Shown: positions 63,928-64,000 of the stretch, in pieces | Position numbering within the stretch: position 1 is the first letter of the stretch | Layout of the letters: each line of letters starts with the position of its first letter | NCBI RefSeq assembly: GCF_008271295.1 | Contig: NZ_VTOY01000003.1 | Span: 124,001-188,000, forward strand | Direction: 5' to 3' | Source of the DNA: Pseudoselenomonas ruminis | GTDB taxonomy: Bacteria > Bacillota > Negativicutes > Selenomonadales > Selenomonadaceae | Length of the DNA stretch: 64,000 bases | Made by a program: the position numbers and the translations under genes | The notes under the pieces: generated by a model | Databases searched by the model: none | Told to the model about the DNA's origin: nothing | Seen by the model: the letters and a program-made list of their open reading frames with translations, nothing else

Positions 63928-64000
63928 TGGAGAGAAAATATATTCTATTGGCGTGTGTTGTGGGGATACTGGTTACTCTAGTCATGATGGATCCGGCCCT
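63927..64000 (+). CDS. start of a membrane protein, probably FliO (cut by the window end)
   Basis: ATG 63927 shares its A with the cheY stop. The visible start is MERKYILLACVVGILVTLVMM, followed by DPA: a basic residue pair then a hydrophobic segment, a signal peptide or membrane anchor. Bacillus has fliO (fliZ) directly after cheY. Only about 24 residues are in the window, so the name rests on position. Confidence 0.6.
   Translation, partial: MERKYILLACVVGILVTLVMMDPA

Overview
The window looks like chromosomal DNA of a motile, asporogenous, diderm Firmicute of the Negativicutes, most like Selenomonas. This is an inference. It rests on Bacillus-type gene order, CodY, an RpoE (delta)-like protein and FliY, together with a GlnRS gene, an A-type RNase P RNA and no sporulation genes at loci where bacilli carry them. 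TTG starts are frequent, promoters have consensus sigma-A boxes and intrinsic terminators are strong. I saw no insertion sequence, prophage, CRISPR array, rRNA or obvious foreign island.

Region 1 (1-15.4 kb) starts with a tRNA cluster (Asn?-Glu-Val). It continues with niaR, an HD hydrolase, glnS with a small coupled gene, an ion transporter, a nucleosidase pair, an MFS transporter behind a palindrome-rich promoter, a convergent FAD protein, putP and a glyoxalase. A chemotaxis cassette closes it: a receiver-CheX fusion, cheX and a methyl-accepting protein.

Region 2 (15.4-37.8 kb) is the housekeeping core. It holds a DUF1934 gene, argS, rpoE and pyrG; then mfd, a YabN methylase that lacks its MazG half, hup, an SDR enzyme, a glycolipid-type glycosyltransferase, a duplicated zinc-ribbon protein, divIC/ftsB, an S1 protein, tilS, hpt, ftsH, birA, coaX, dusB, an M18 aminopeptidase and convergent deoD. 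The order matches the Bacillus mfd-to-dusB region without its sporulation genes.

Region 3 (37.9-39.5 kb) holds rnpB, a c-di-AMP (ydaO) riboswitch and the NlpC/P60 wall hydrolase it should control, plus a possible 25-residue membrane peptide. Region 4 (39.5-47.8 kb) is folB, then dprA, topA, trmFO, hslV, hslU and codY in Bacillus order, without xerC/codV.

Region 5 (47.9-64 kb) is a fla/che cluster: flgB, flgC, fliE, fliF, fliG, fliH, fliI, fliJ, a lytic transglycosylase, a MotE-like gene, fliK, flgD, a TIGR02530-type gene, flgE, flbD, fliL, fliM, fliY, cheY and the start of a probable fliO. Together they build the rod, MS ring, export apparatus, hook and switch. Many genes overlap by 1-8 bases.

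I do not see a clearly new multi-gene system. The points most worth a second look are a glycosyltransferase whose only well-placed start codon is ACG, the receiver-CheX fusion, the two palindromes in the MFS promoter, the MazG-less YabN, a delta-like protein with a basic tail, possible sigma-28-like promoters at motility genes, and the 25-codon ORF.
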